Shown here one piece after another: positions 27,186-38,100 of a DNA stretch of 64,000 bases (position 1 is its first letter; each line of letters opens with the position of its first letter). The notes beneath the pieces are model-generated. The model did not search any database. It was given only the letters and a program-made list of their open reading frames with translations, and was not told the origin of the DNA. Source of the stretch: Shewanella mesophila (GTDB lineage Bacteria > Pseudomonadota > Gammaproteobacteria > Enterobacterales > Shewanellaceae); the NCBI RefSeq assembly GCF_019457515.1, contig NZ_CP080421.1, positions 2,852,001-2,916,000 of the forward strand, in the 5' to 3' direction. Both the position numbers and the translations under genes were made by a program.

Positions 27186-29189
27186 ATGAACTATAAGAAT
27201 TGGGCAATTGCAAAACAGATTGGTGTACTCGCCTTTGCCCTCACCCTCATTGTATTTAGCATTCTCGGAAGCATCTCATACATAACTGCGGCAAATGTGC
27301 TTAAAGATAAAGGCATGGACGCAATGAGAGCGCAAATGCATAGCACAGCAGATCTCATTGAACTTCAATATAGCAGCCTGCTATCACTGGCACGACGTAA
27401 CGCCGATATATTACGTGAAATGTATCCGGGACAGTTTTTTAAACCCGATAAAACCGTTAAAGTCCTAGGTAAGGCCACGCCAGCATTAGTGCATGAAAAG
27501 GAGCAAATAAACGCCTCAAAAAGTAAGGTCGATCGTTATTCCAATCTCACCGGTGGCACAGCAACCGTATTTGTACGCGAGGGTGATGATTTTATTCGGA
27601 TCTCAACCTCATTAAAAAAAGCCGATGGTAAACGAGCCTTAGGCACCTATTTAGGCCAATCTCATCCTGGTTATAAAGCGCTGATAAATGGCAAAGAATA
27701 TGAAGGCTATGCCAAGCTATTTGGTAAGGATTACATGACCGTCTATCGCCCCATTATTGGCCCCAAGGGCGATATTATTGGCATTTTATACATAGGCTTT
27801 GATATTTCACAATCGCTGTCGGAACTGAAAACATCGATGAATCAGCTAAAGCTTGAAGAGTCGGGCTATTTCACCCTCATCCGAAATATTGACAATAGCA
27901 TCATCGCCCAACCACATCAGTCATCTGGAAATGAGTTAACCACTGAAATAATTGATGGTTTAACCTTAGAGCAAGTCAAACTGAATGAGGGCTCATGGGA
28001 GTACCAAAATAGTCAGGGTGAAGCCATGTACGCCTATTCGTTAAATATTCCAGGGTGGGAATGGAGTTTACTCGGTCAAGCCAAAATGCGAGAGCTCAAT
28101 GAAGAAAGCCTTCAACTGCTAGCTATAAATGCCATCGTGGCCTTTGCTGGTGTGCTAGTCATCACCCTATTGTTGTCTTTGGTGCTATTCAAAACCTTAA
28201 GACCCCTTAGAGAGCTACAAGAACAACTGACTAAGCTCGGTGAAGGGGACTTATCACAACGATTTTCCCCAGTATCAGATACCAGCGATAACGAGGTCGA
28301 TAGAATTACCATAGGTGCCCAGCAGATGACCACCAGCCTAAGAACCTTGATCAATGCGCTGCAAACCTCAGTTAATACATTAGAAACTCAGGCACAAAGT
28401 GCCCAAGAGATAGCGAGGCTCAATGGTGACGAAGCTCAATCTCTAATGGCGCAAACGGACCAAATCGCCACCGCAATTGAAGAGATGTCCACCTCAATTC
28501 GCGATGTCGCAAGTCATGCCAGCGAAGGGGCAACTAAGAGCCAGCAAGTTGATAGTGCTTCACGCGATGGTCATCAACAATTAGAGCGGGTCGTTAAAGG
28601 ACTTGCCAGCCTAAGTGAGCAACTCAGTGAAAGCCATGACAGTGTCGAAAATGTCAGTAAAGAGAGCGAGGCGATTAGCCAAGTCACCGAAGTGATCAAC
28701 AGCATCGCAGAACAAACCAATCTATTAGCGCTTAATGCGGCAATTGAAGCTGCACGCGCAGGCGAACAAGGGAGAGGTTTTGCTGTGGTTGCCGATGAAG
28801 TGAGAACCCTAGCACAGCGAACTCAAACCTCGATATCGGAGATCAGCCAGACGATAAACCAATTGCAATCACAGATAAAAATGACGGCTGAGCAGATGGC
28901 ACACAGCCATCAACTCGGTAACGTGTCGGCTAACCAAGGTGAGGAAGCGGCAGGACAACTTAACCAAATCACGGTACGCATTGGAGAACTCGCGATCTCA
29001 TCGAGCAGTATTGCCAGTGCCACCGAACAGCAGAGTGCCGTTGCCGAGGAGATCACCCGTAATCTGCATCAAATTACCGAGTTAGCAAGAGAGGGTGAGC
29101 AGCGTGCAGGTGATACAGTCGATGCAGCCCAAAGCCTATCGGATCTCGCTCAAGAGATTAAACAGCAAATCAGCGTATTTAAGTCCTGA
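27186..29189 (+). CDS. Methyl-accepting chemotaxis protein with Cache-type sensor
   Basis: A 667-aa transmembrane chemoreceptor. TM1 is at about 10-32, and a periplasmic Cache_3-Cache_2-type domain (about 35-310) includes [40 protein letters not shown] and [10 protein letters not shown]2 is at about 315-340, then HAMP, and a long signalling domain with the conserved tip [20 protein letters not shown] followed by [18 protein letters not shown]. There is no C-terminal CheR-binding pentapeptide. The ligand is unknown; small organic acids are common for this sensor class. It is a single-gene unit with its own terminator. Confidence 0.95.
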   Translation: MNYKNWAIAKQIGVLAFALTLIVFSILGSISYITAANVLKDKGMDAMRAQMHSTADLIELQYSSLLSLARRNADILREMYPGQFFKPDKTVKVLGKATPALVHEKEQINASKSKVDRYSNLTGGTATVFVREGDDFIRISTSLKKADGKRALGTYLGQSHPGYKALINGKEYEGYAKLFGKDYMTVYRPIIGPKGDIIGILYIGFDISQSLSELKTSMNQLKLEESGYFTLIRNIDNSIIAQPHQSSGNELTTEIIDGLTLEQVKLNEGSWEYQNSQGEAMYAYSLNIPGWEWSLLGQAKMRELNEESLQLLAINAIVAFAGVLVITLLLSLVLFKTLRPLRELQEQLTKLGEGDLSQRFSPVSDTSDNEVDRITIGAQQMTTSLRTLINALQTSVNTLETQAQSAQEIARLNGDEAQSLMAQTDQIATAIEEMSTSIRDVASHASEGATKSQQVDSASRDGHQQLERVVKGLASLSEQLSESHDSVENVSKESEAISQVTEVINSIAEQTNLLALNAAIEAARAGEQGRGFAVVADEVRTLAQRTQTSISEISQTINQLQSQIKMTAEQMAHSHQLGNVSANQGEEAAGQLNQITVRIGELAISSSSIASATEQQSAVAEEITRNLHQITELAREGEQRAGDTVDAAQSLSDLAQEIKQQISVFKS

Positions 29190-29219
29190 TCTTATACTGG
29201 TATAACTCAGTTCTCAGTT

Positions 29220-29243
29220 AAAAAGCCGCAGTAGCGGCTTTTT
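29220..29243 (+). terminator. Intrinsic terminator after the chemoreceptor gene
   Basis: AAAAAGCCGC-AGTA-GCGGCTTTTT forms a 10-bp stem with a 4-base loop ending in a U tract, 30 bases after the stop codon. Confidence 0.9.
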
Positions 29244-29701
29244 AATTTTAAATAATACGGCAAAACTCGCCAAAATAGTAAGTACACTAACCATGCTGAA
29301 GCAGAGGATTTATTCAAAAGAACAACCTATCCTCACAAAACTGTTAACCAAACACCACCCATGTTACAATTTCGTCATCAAAATATGCACTTAACCCTCT
29401 AGTTGCGAAAAATTCTATAAAAAAACCATGAGCAGTCTGTAGCTAATTATCAATCATTAGTATCAGAACTAACTATATTCAATAATGACTGGCACGCAAC
29501 AAACTCTCATTTCAAATAGTAAGCTCTGGTAAAAAGCGGCTAAGACGCGGAATGTAAACTAATATTGGTTGATGCAATTAAAGCAGATAAAACAGTGCTA
29601 ACAGAAGTTTCTAGATTCATCGGATAGATGTACGTTCAGGATCATAGCAAGATGGTTCTGGCAACAACGACGCATAATTCAAACTAAATAAACAAGGATA
29701 A
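29244..29701. other. Intergenic region upstream of the porin gene
   Basis: About 460 bases with no convincing gene. It is AT-rich, with a long potential 5' leader before the porin ATG and an AAGGA ribosome site at its end. I looked for FNR, CRP and sigma-54 sites and found none that is convincing. Confidence 0.5.
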
Positions 29702-30919
29702 ATGATGATTCGACATACACTTGTGGCCTCCTGTATCGCGCTAGCGCTTGCCGCTAATGCCTACGCAACGCCAGTTGATGAAGAGATCGCGGCACTTAAA
29801 GCTCGGATCGACCAATTGGAATCAGATAAGAAATCTGTGGAGCAAGACAAAGGCAACGACATTAAGTTTGGCGGTGCCGCTCGTTTCCAGTACACCTATG
29901 AAGACTACAACGATGATAATACGGATCGTGGTGGCGATTTTGACTTCGACTTATTTCGCCTCGATGTTAACGGTAATCTCGACGACATTATTTTTTCAGC
30001 CCAGTATCGCTGGTTCGAGTATATGAACGTGATTCATCATGCTTGGGTTGGCTACAACTTCAATGAAAAACACCAAGGTAAAATTGGTGTGACTCAGGTA
30101 CCCTTCGGTATTTTGACTTATGCGTCAAACAGCTATTTCTTTAGCTCCAACTTCTACTTAGGCTTAGAAGATGATTATGATCTAGGTCTTAACTACACCT
30201 ATAAAGGTGATAACAATCGACTCGATCTCGCTTTCTATAAGAATGATGAACAAGGCGGGCTTGATGGTTATGTCTCTGATAGAACCGACCGCTACGCCTA
30301 CGATGTTGTTGGTATTCGGTTAGCTGGAGAAGGGATCTACGATGCACCAAGTGATGGCAACGCTGCTGCTGAGCTTAATACTTTCAATGGTCGCTACGCT
30401 CATAACCTGACATTTGATGAACTTAAAGTTGAACTCGGTGTGTCACTTCAGGCCGGTCAACTAGAGATCGAAAGCGGCGTCGATGGTGATAACGTCGCCG
30501 CCGCGCTGCATAGTGTGATCAACTATGATCGCTGGAACTTTAAGTTGCAGGTCACAGACTACAAATATGATGTCGATGGTATGGATCTCGAGCGTGTTGT
30601 GGTTGCGGCTTATCATTTCTACGACTCGATTCCTGCTGAAGCGACCACCTATGTGGCTAACGTAGCCTACAGCCTACCCGTTGACATTGGTCCAATATCC
30701 AACCTCACGTTCTACAATGATTACTCACTGATCACCGACAAACCATCGACTCAACCCGATACCTTCATGAATGTCACTGGCATGGCGATCACTGCAGGCG
30801 GACTGTACACCTACGTCGATTTTGTCGTTGCAGAGAATCAGCCATTTATCGGCGGAACTATGGTCGGTGACGGTGAAACGAACAAACGCCTGAATATTAA
30901 CTTCGGTTACTATTTCTAA
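29702..30919 (+). CDS. Outer-membrane porin (OprO/P-like)
   Basis: A 405-aa outer-membrane protein. The signal peptide MMIRHTLVASCIALALAANA is followed by a short coiled coil (EEIAALKARIDQLESDKKS, about 27-45). A long beta-barrel then alternates aromatic strands (ARFQYTYEDYN, IGVTQVPFGILTYASNSYFF, DDYDLGLNYTY) and ends in NFGYYF with a terminal Phe. The N-terminal coiled coil plus the GVTQVPFG segment resembles phosphate-selective-porin-type families. AAGGATAA precedes two adjacent ATGs, either of which may be used. Single-gene unit; the solute is unknown. Confidence 0.85.
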   Translation: MMIRHTLVASCIALALAANAYATPVDEEIAALKARIDQLESDKKSVEQDKGNDIKFGGAARFQYTYEDYNDDNTDRGGDFDFDLFRLDVNGNLDDIIFSAQYRWFEYMNVIHHAWVGYNFNEKHQGKIGVTQVPFGILTYASNSYFFSSNFYLGLEDDYDLGLNYTYKGDNNRLDLAFYKNDEQGGLDGYVSDRTDRYAYDVVGIRLAGEGIYDAPSDGNAAAELNTFNGRYAHNLTFDELKVELGVSLQAGQLEIESGVDGDNVAAALHSVINYDRWNFKLQVTDYKYDVDGMDLERVVVAAYHFYDSIPAEATTYVANVAYSLPVDIGPISNLTFYNDYSLITDKPSTQPDTFMNVTGMAITAGGLYTYVDFVVAENQPFIGGTMVGDGETNKRLNINFGYYF

Positions 30920-30973
30920 TAGTGAATACCATCGGCTAAATGCTTGCTGTTTCCTCGATAACAAAAAACGAAA

Positions 30974-31001
30974 AAATCCGAGTGCGTAGACACTCGGATT
31001 T
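30974..31001. terminator. Terminator between the porin gene and cydX
   Basis: AAATCCGAGTG-cgtaga-CACTCGGATTT is a perfect 11-bp stem between the convergent porin and cyd operon ends; A-rich on the left and T-ended on the right, so it may act in both directions. Confidence 0.88.
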
Positions 31002-31067
31002 AATCAATTTCACAGATAGAACCAGCACCTGACGTACTCAATGAGAGTGTTCAAATGCCCCAAGAAC

Positions 31068-31187
31068 TTAATCTTCTTTGCTCTCTGCGTCTCGGTCCAT
31101 GTTTTCAGTATTTTCTAACCACAAGGCGTTAATAATACCAAAAGAACACGCTAGCAAAATGCCTAATATCCAAGCAAAATACCACAT
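31068..31187 (-). CDS. cydX: Cytochrome bd oxidase small subunit CydX
   Basis: A 39-aa single-span membrane protein: MWYFAWILGILLACSFGIIN then ALWLENTENMDRDAESKED. The MWYFAWILG start and the acidic tail are the hallmarks of CydX, which stabilises the haem site of CydAB. GGAG lies seven bases before the ATG. It starts 15 bases after the cydB stop and is the last gene of cydABX, but is easily missed because of its size. Confidence 0.95.
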   Translation of the reverse strand: MWYFAWILGILLACSFGIINALWLENTENMDRDAESKED

Positions 31188-31202
31188 ATTATCGGCTCCT
31201 AT

Positions 31203-32342
31203 TTAGTAAAGTGACGTCTTGTTGTCTTCGATGTAGCTGCGACTTATACGGCCAAACATCTTAAAGTAAGTCCAAATGGTGTAGCTAAGTACAATAGGTA
31301 CAAATATCGCTGCAGCCGCGGTCATTACGCCCAAGGTCATCTCGCTTGCGGTCGCATCCCACATAGTTAAGCTCACATTAGGCTCAAGTGATGATGGCAT
31401 AACAAATGGGAACATAGCCGCACCACAAGTCAAAATGACCATTGCTATAGCCAGAGAGCTAAATAAGAACGCAAAACCTGAACGATTAAACTTACTCGCC
31501 AACAAGGCCAAAATCGGCAAGGCAATACCTAGGATTGGGAACAGCATAGTCACAGGATATTTATCATAGTTAACTAACCATGCACCTGCTTCTATCGCTA
31601 CTGTTTTCAATGCTGGGTTTGATGCACCTTGTGTATCAATTGCCGAGGTCAACACATAACCGTCGATACCATTTGCTAACCATACGCCAGCCAAGGTGAA
31701 CAGCACTGCCAATAGCGCTGCAAAAACTTGTGTGGCCTTAGCGGCGCGAACACGTAACTCACCTTCTGTCTTCATCTGCAACCAAGATGCACCTTGCATC
31801 ATGAACATAGAGACACAGACAAGACCTGCTAATAATCCAAATGGGTTTAATAAACCAAACAGACCACCATGGTAAGTTGCACGCAGGTACTCATCAAAGT
31901 TAAACGGAACACCTTGCAGTAAGTTACCAAATGCCACACCTATGATGAGCGGTGGCACAAATCCGCCGACAAACAAGGCCCAGTCCCAAGTCTTACGCCA
32001 TCTTGGATCTTCAATCTTAGAGCGATAATCGAAACCAATAGGACGCAGATATAAGGCGAATAACACCAACATCATAGCGACATAAAAGCCAGAGAAGGAT
32101 ACCGCGTAAACCATAGGCCAAGCAGCAAATAGTGCACCACCAGCGGTGATTAACCACACCTGGTTACCATCCCAGTGGGGGGCAATGGTGTTAATCATAA
32201 TACGGCGCTCGGTGTCATCCTTACCAATAATAGGCAACAATGCACCAACCCCCATGTCGAAACCGTCGGTAACGGCAAACCCGATGAACAGCACACCAAT
32301 CAGTGCCCACCAGATTAATCTTAATATCTCATAATCAAACAT
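31203..32342 (-). CDS. cydB: Cytochrome bd quinol oxidase subunit II CydB
   Basis: CydB is the second large subunit of the inner-membrane quinol oxidase that reduces oxygen with high affinity. The 379-aa product has about eight membrane helices and the family start FDYEILRLIWWALIGVLFIG, FAVTDGFDMGVGALLPIIGK, and IAPHWDGNQVWLITAGGALF. The ATG follows GGAG, 15 bases after cydA. Standard length. Confidence 0.98.
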   Translation of the reverse strand: MFDYEILRLIWWALIGVLFIGFAVTDGFDMGVGALLPIIGKDDTERRIMINTIAPHWDGNQVWLITAGGALFAAWPMVYAVSFSGFYVAMMLVLFALYLRPIGFDYRSKIEDPRWRKTWDWALFVGGFVPPLIIGVAFGNLLQGVPFNFDEYLRATYHGGLFGLLNPFGLLAGLVCVSMFMMQGASWLQMKTEGELRVRAAKATQVFAALLAVLFTLAGVWLANGIDGYVLTSAIDTQGASNPALKTVAIEAGAWLVNYDKYPVTMLFPILGIALPILALLASKFNRSGFAFLFSSLAIAMVILTCGAAMFPFVMPSSLEPNVSLTMWDATASEMTLGVMTAAAAIFVPIVLSYTIWTYFKMFGRISRSYIEDNKTSLY

Positions 32343-32357
32343 AATCAGATCTCCGGC

Positions 32358-33914
32358 TTAAGCATCTAGCTTTTCAAAGTGATAACGACCCGTTTTAAGG
32401 CTGCTAGGCCCTTTGCGAGCATATTTAATCATTAAGAACAGTTCGATAACTAAGAACACTGTATAGAACAGAGAGATAGAGATGATACTGAACCAAAGAT
32501 CGCCAACCGTTAAACTCGATGCAGACATAAACGTTGGCAACACTTCAGAGATGGTCCAAGGTTGACGGCCATACTCAGCCACAAACCAACCACACTCGAT
32601 AGCAATCCAAGGCAACGGTAAACTATATAACGCCGCTCTAAGTACCCAAGGTTTCTCCTCGATTTGATGGCGTGTGCTTTGCCAGAATGCGGCAGCAAAT
32701 ACCAGCAACATAATCACACCAAGACCCACCATCACACGGAAGCTCCAGAATATTGGGGCAACCGATGGAATAGAATCTTTAGCCGCAGCCTTAATCTGAT
32801 CTTCAGTCGCATCAACAACCTTATCGGTATAACGCTTAAGCAATAAGCCATAACCTAGGTCGACTTTGGCCTCTTCAAATGCTGCACGAAGCGCCGGTGT
32901 TTCATTACCCGCACGAAGCTCGGTCAACATAGCATAGGCTTTCATCCCGTTGCGAATACGCTCTTCGTGTTCAACAATCAAATCACGAATACCTGTCACT
33001 TCTTCATCGAGTGAACGAGTGGCAATAATACCCATCGCATACGGGATCTTAATAGCATAATCGGTATGCATGGTTTCTTGATTTGGGAAACCTACCGCAG
33101 TAAATGCAGCTGGTGCAGGCTCAGTGTGCCATTCAGCTTCAATCGCGGCTAATTTAACGCGCTGCGCTTCACCAACCTTATAACCTGACTCATCACCAAG
33201 CACGATGACAGATAGGATAGAAGCCATACCAAAACTTGCTGCAATCGCAAACGAGCGACGAGCAAAAGGTAAATCACGTTTCTTCAGAATATAGTAAGCA
33301 CTAATGGCTAACACAAACATCGCGCCCGCAACATAACCTGATGCGACGGTGTGAACGAATTTCACCTGGGCGACAGGGTTAAATATCACCTCTGCGAAGC
33401 TTGTCATCTCCATGCGCATGGTTTCGTAATTAAATACTGAACCCACAGGGTTCTGCATCCAACCGTTTGCAACCAAGATCCACAGTGCAGACATATTCGA
33501 ACCAATGGCCACCAGCCATGTTACCGCTAAATGCTGACGCTTACTAAAGCGATCCCAGCCGAAGAAGAACATACCGACGAGCGTCGATTCAAGGAAGAAG
33601 GCCATCAAACCTTCGATAGCGAGTGGGGCGCCAAAAATATCCCCTACATAGTGTGAGTAATAAGACCAGTTGGTTCCGAACTGGAACTCCATCGCCAGAC
33701 CTGTGGTAACACCAAGGGCGAAGTTAATACCAAACAACTTACCCCAGAACTTGGTCATATCTTTGTAGATCTGCTTATTGGTCATCACATAAAGTGATTC
33801 CATAATGGCTAGCAAGAATGCTAACCCCAAGGTCAAGGGAACAAATAGGAAGTGATACATAGCCGTCAGCGCAAACTGCAAACGCGAGAGCTCTACAACC
33901 TCTTCAACAATCAT
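32358..33914 (-). CDS. cydA: Cytochrome bd quinol oxidase subunit I CydA
   Basis: CydA carries the haems b558, b595 and d. From ATG 33914 it is 518 aa; AAGGAG eight bases upstream supports this start, which matches family N-termini ([20 protein letters not shown] with axial His21). An in-frame upstream start at 33968 has no such site. The quinol-binding Q-loop is the long form. Conserved [20 protein letters not shown] and [19 protein letters not shown] segments are present. First gene of cydABX; an FNR-type box lies about 330 bases upstream. Confidence 0.97.
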   Translation of the reverse strand: MIVEEVVELSRLQFALTAMYHFLFVPLTLGLAFLLAIMESLYVMTNKQIYKDMTKFWGKLFGINFALGVTTGLAMEFQFGTNWSYYSHYVGDIFGAPLAIEGLMAFFLESTLVGMFFFGWDRFSKRQHLAVTWLVAIGSNMSALWILVANGWMQNPVGSVFNYETMRMEMTSFAEVIFNPVAQVKFVHTVASGYVAGAMFVLAISAYYILKKRDLPFARRSFAIAASFGMASILSVIVLGDESGYKVGEAQRVKLAAIEAEWHTEPAPAAFTAVGFPNQETMHTDYAIKIPYAMGIIATRSLDEEVTGIRDLIVEHEERIRNGMKAYAMLTELRAGNETPALRAAFEEAKVDLGYGLLLKRYTDKVVDATEDQIKAAAKDSIPSVAPIFWSFRVMVGLGVIMLLVFAAAFWQSTRHQIEEKPWVLRAALYSLPLPWIAIECGWFVAEYGRQPWTISEVLPTFMSASSLTVGDLWFSIISISLFYTVFLVIELFLMIKYARKGPSSLKTGRYHFEKLDA

Positions 33915-34581
33915 CAGTGACTCCTTAGGTGGTGCGATCATCTTTTTGGTTAGATCCCCATCAACCAAAAAAATGCCTAGTTAGGAATTTTATTATCAAA
34001 AGTGATTTGTAAACAGAAGGACTTACAAACCGCCAAAAAATTACATTTCAGTTAATTTGAGTTATACAGCGCCTCAAATAACCTGTTTACGACAATACTC
34101 GCGAGCTAGATCGCAAAAGCGATTACTTTTGCAACACACGTCACACCGTTGCCGCCAAAAATATCAATTTAAATGTTTTTTATCAGAAACTTACATAACG
34201 ACACAGCAAGCATGCCATAGCTATTTTATACCACTCCAAATTGATGCAAATCAATCAATCAAAGCACGGATAACGGGTTTTGCGGACAACCACACACTTC
34301 ACCCGCTAGCACCATTGCCAAAGTGTAAACATTGTGGTAGAAAAAACACTTTCAACCTAAAAAAATACTATTTAATACATTTTTAGCCAATATCAGCCTT
34401 AAGTAGGTATTTAACAAAATATAACAAATATATAGTTAAAAATACTAAACAAAAAACATCACACACTTAAACAAAAAAAACCATTAAAAACAACACATAA
34501 AAACAGTTAAACGCCAAAAAACCACATAGAAATCTATATACTCGATTATTTAAACTAATCCAACATATCAATTTTAATCGT
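33915..34581. other. Long AT-rich region upstream of cydA
   Basis: Roughly 670 bases without a credible gene. It holds the FNR-type box at 34241-34254 and an inverted repeat GCAAAAG/CTTTTGC at 34113-34132. A very AT-rich tract at about 34380-34560 precedes the small-peptide promoter. An open frame at 34057-34386 has no ribosome site or coding character and is not called. Confidence 0.6.
34241..34254. promoter_or_regulatory. FNR/EtrA-type binding site upstream of cydABX
   Basis: TTGAT-GCAA-ATCAA is a perfect match to the FNR consensus TTGATNNNNATCAA. Shewanella EtrA and Crp recognise related sites. The nearest gene reading away from it is cydA, whose ATG is 327 bases downstream on the minus strand, so oxygen- or redox-linked control of the bd oxidase is likely, with a long leader. 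Confidence 0.75.
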
Positions 34582-34610
34582 TTGCTTGGATACCTGTTCA
34601 TTATTAATAT
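34582..34610 (+). promoter_or_regulatory. Sigma-70 promoter of the 25-codon peptide unit
   Basis: TTGCTT and TAATAT are separated by exactly 17 bases, a good housekeeping promoter. Transcription would begin near 34617, directly before the structured leader. Confidence 0.6.
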
Positions 34611-34616
34611 ATGCCG

Positions 34617-34707
34617 TGTGTTAAGGAGACGGCTGACCAACCCGGTGAAGTAGCCCGGCAAAGTCCACCTCCGCTTACATCATCAATCACTGTGTGGAGA
34701 TAGTAAA
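34617..34707 (+). ncRNA. Structured leader with mutually exclusive pairings
   Basis: About 90 bases of GC-richer sequence inside an AT-rich region. CTCC at 34669-34672 can pair with GGAG at 34625-34628 (helped by TAA with TTA at 34675-34677), or with the Shine-Dalgarno GGAG at 34696-34699. Two CCGG blocks (34642-34645 and 34655-34658) and GGCT/AGCC (34631-34634, 34652-34655) can form an inner hairpin. The layout is that of a translational switch. I do not recognise a known riboswitch class. Confidence 0.45.
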
Positions 34708-34785
34708 ATGACCAAATTATTCGAACGTCTAGTTAACCGTTACAAGCGTACTTTTGTTGAACTGTATACCGCTAGAGAGCTGTAA
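34708..34785 (+). CDS. 25-residue peptide of unknown function
   Basis: ATG 34708 opens a 25-codon frame: MTKLFERLVNRYKRT followed by FVELYTAREL. GGAG lies eight bases upstream (34696-34699). The peptide would be a basic, amphipathic helix with Leu/Phe/Val at regular spacing. It is not a membrane span, which argues against a classical type I toxin. No gene follows on this strand for 4.5 kb, and a strong terminator is 48 bases after the stop, so it is not an attenuator of a downstream operon. I do not recognise the family. The promoter, ribosome site and terminator together support a real small gene. Confidence 0.55.
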   Translation: MTKLFERLVNRYKRTFVELYTAREL

Positions 34786-34833
34786 ACTGCTTTTAAACAC
34801 CAAATTTACTTGAAGTTTTGTTAGCGCAAAACA

Positions 34834-34867
34834 GCCCTTGTTTCCCAATGGAAACAGGGGCTTTTTT
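34834..34867 (+). terminator. Strong terminator of the small-peptide unit
   Basis: GCCCTTGTTTCC pairs with GGAAACAGGGGC (one G-U) around CAAT, followed by TTTTTT. It ends the transcript begun near 34617, giving an RNA of about 250 bases. Confidence 0.93.
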
Positions 34868-35098
34868 CTTTTGATTCAGAAAATAGATACAGTCCGACAT
34901 TAGTTTAGCACTTACTAATTAAAATACTCGAAATATTCCAGCAAAAGAGTTCATGATGATAAAGTGTCAGTTTATGGGGATATACGAAAAATAGCGCCAT
35001 TAGCTAGTTTATAGAGTGGTTTAGCGTACCTTGATATAAAAATAGTTCACTAACCTTATGTATCTGCAGGTTTTTAAATTACCTATTTAGAGGTATAA

Positions 35099-35130
35099 AA
35101 AAAGGGCTTCGAATTTTCGAAGCCCTTTTT
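35099..35130. terminator. Terminator of purL
   Basis: A 15-bp perfect stem centred on GGGCTTCGAA and its complement with a very short loop, flanked by A6 and T5, so usable in both directions. It lies 25 bases beyond the purL stop. The 34868-35098 stretch before it holds nothing else I can identify. Confidence 0.93.
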
Positions 35131-35154
35131 CACTCTTAAAAGAGTAAATTAATA

Positions 35155-38100
35155 TTAACCTAATTTAGCCCTGACATTTCTAAACATCCTCATCCAAGGG
35201 CTATCTTCACCCCACTCGTCTGGATGCCAAGAATTAGCAACGGTTCTAAATACACGTTCAGGATGTGGCATCATGATAGTCACGCGGCCATCGCTGTTAC
35301 AGATCCCCGTGAGTGCATTAGGTGAGCCATTAGGGTTTTCTGGATACTGAGTTGCAATATTGCCATGACCATCGACAAAACGCAGTGCGACAGTGCCAGA
35401 GGCTTCGGCTGCAAGCAACGCCTCTGGAGAAGCAAACTCCGCACGCCCTTCACCATGAGAGACAGCGATTGGCATACGTGAGCCTTCCATGCCTTCGAAA
35501 AATAGCGATGGACTCTTTTGTACTTCAACCAAACTGAAACGTGCTTCAAAACGCTCGGAGCGGTTACGCACAAAGTGCGGCCAGTGTTCAGTGCCAGGGA
35601 TGATATCTTTTAAGTTCGATAGCATCTGACAACCGTTACACACACCGAGCGCAAAGCTGTCTTGACGCTCAAAGAAGCGGCTAAACTGCTCACGAGCACG
35701 GGCATTAAACAGAATCGATTTAGCCCAACCTTCACCCGCGCCCAGTACGTCACCATAAGAAAAACCACCACAAGCCGCTAAACCTTGGAACTCTTCTAGG
35801 CTAATACGACCCGAAAGGATATCCGACATATGAACGTCACGGCTTTCAAAACCAGCTCTGTCAAATGCGGCGGCCATCTCTAGATGAGAGTTAACACCTT
35901 GCTCACGCAAAATGGCCATCTTAGGTGCGGCGCCCTTAAGAATATAAGGCGCGGCAACATCTTCGCTTGGATCAAACTTCAAATCCACAGTCAGGCCTGG
36001 CGCATCGGCAACTTGCTTAAGTGTAAACTCTTCGAGTGCACACTCAGGGTTGTCACGCATTGCCTGCATACGGTAAGTGGTTTCACCCCAGATAGTTCTA
36101 AGTTCGGTACGCGACTCGACCAAAACCTCAGTATCACCATCTGTGATGCTAATAGTGTCACCAGCAACAGGTTTGGCGATACTATAACAGGCAACGCCTG
36201 CAGCTTGATATTGCGCTTTTATCGCACCTGCATCGGCCGCACTCACTTGGATCACGGCGCCAAGCTCTTCGTTAAATAGACGCTCTAAATAACTACCACT
36301 AAGCGCGCCGATATTGACGTTAAGGCCGGTATTGCCTGCAAATGCCATCTCAACTAAGGTAGTCAATAGGCCACCGTCACTGCGATCGTGATAGGCGATA
36401 ACCGATTGCTCAGCCACTAGTTTTTGGGTCACGTCAAAGAAACCGCGAAGCAGCGCTGGATCATCAAGATCTGGCGCGCTATCACCTAGCTGACTATATA
36501 CCTGTGCTAGACAAGAGCCACCAAGACGATTGTTACCACGGCTTAGGTCAACCAGCAATAACTCAGTTTCACCCTTATCGCTTCTCAGCTCTGGCGTCAC
36601 TGTGTTACGGATATCTTGCACCACACCAAAGGCTGTGATCACCAATGACATTGGCGAGGTTACAGTCTTATCAACGCCATTGTCTTGCCATGCTGTCTTC
36701 ATCGACATCGAGTCTTTACCGACAGGAATGGTCAGTTCAAGCTCGGGACACAACTCTTCACCTACGGCTTTAACCGCTTCATAAAGACCGGCGTCTTCGC
36801 CAGGGTGACCTGCGGCCGACATCCAGTTAGCCGATAACTTAATACGTTTAAATGAACCGATATCGGTTCCGGCGATATTCATAATAGATTCAGCAACCGC
36901 CATACGAGCCGATGCACCAAAATCTAATAATGCCAACGGTGTACGCTCACCCAATGACATTGCCTCACCGGAATAAGTATCAAAACTTGATGCGGTTACA
37001 GCACAATCGGCAACGGGCACCTGCCAAGGGCCCACCATCTGATCGCGATTAACCAGACCGGTTACACTGCGATCACCAATGGTGATAAGGAAGGTTTTTT
37101 CTGCCACTGTAGGTAAACGTAGCACGCGGCGCACCGCTTCTTGTAACTCGATACCCTCTTGCTTTAACGCTGGAGATTGTGCTTTTTTAGAGATCACATC
37201 TCGGCTCATCTTAGGCGCTTTACCTAACAGCACTTCAAGCGGCAGATCGATAGGTTTATTGTCAAAATGGGTATCAGACAAAGAAAGATGACGCTCTTCA
37301 GTCGCTTCACCCACTACCGCAAACGGGGCACGTTCGCGTTCACAGATCTTAGTGAAAATCTCAAGATTTTCTGGCGCAACCGACATCACATAACGCTCTT
37401 GTGACTCATTACACCAGATCTCTAATGGGCTCATGCCTGGCTCGTCAGACGGCACGTTACGTAGCTCAAACCTGCCGCCACGCTCGCCATCATTAACGAG
37501 TTCAGGAAACGCATTCGATAAACCACCCGCGCCCACGTCGTGAATAAATTGGATTGGGTTGTCTTCACCCATCTGCCAGCAGCGATCGATAACCTCTTGG
37601 CAACGACGTTCCATTTCAGGGTTTTCACGCTGAACCGAAGCAAAGTCTAAATCTTCGCTAGACTGACCCGAAGCCATTGATGAAGCAGCGCCACCACCAA
37701 GACCAATATTCATTGCAGGTCCACCAAGCACAATGAGCTTAGCGCCAACGGTGATCTCACCTTTTTGAACATGTTCTTCGCGGATATTTCCTAAACCACC
37801 AGCAAGCATGATCGGCTTATGGTAACCACGAACTTCTACACCGTTGTGGCTCGCCACTTCTTGCTCATAAGTACGGAAATAACCGACTAGCGCAGGGCGT
37901 CCAAACTCATTATTAAATGCCGCGCCACCTAGTGGGCCTTCGGTCATAATATCGAGGGCGTTTACGATACGCTCAGGTTTACCGTAATCTCCTTCCCAAG
38001 GCTGAACAAAGCCTGGAATTTTAAGGTTAGAGACACTAAACCCAGTTAAACCCGCTTTAGGCTTAGAACCGCGACCTGTAGCGCCTTCATCACGGATCTC

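Noticed and set aside
34113..34132. GCAAAAG/CTTTTGC inverted repeat as a terminator
   Set aside because: No U tract on either side and no gene ends nearby; left as an unexplained palindrome.
34057..34386. 109-codon open frame upstream of cydA
   Set aside because: No ribosome site, random composition, and it spans the FNR box; regulatory region is a better reading.
34467..34661. 64-codon minus-strand frame over the small-peptide leader
   Set aside because: Overlaps a better-supported promoter and leader on the other strand and has no ribosome site.
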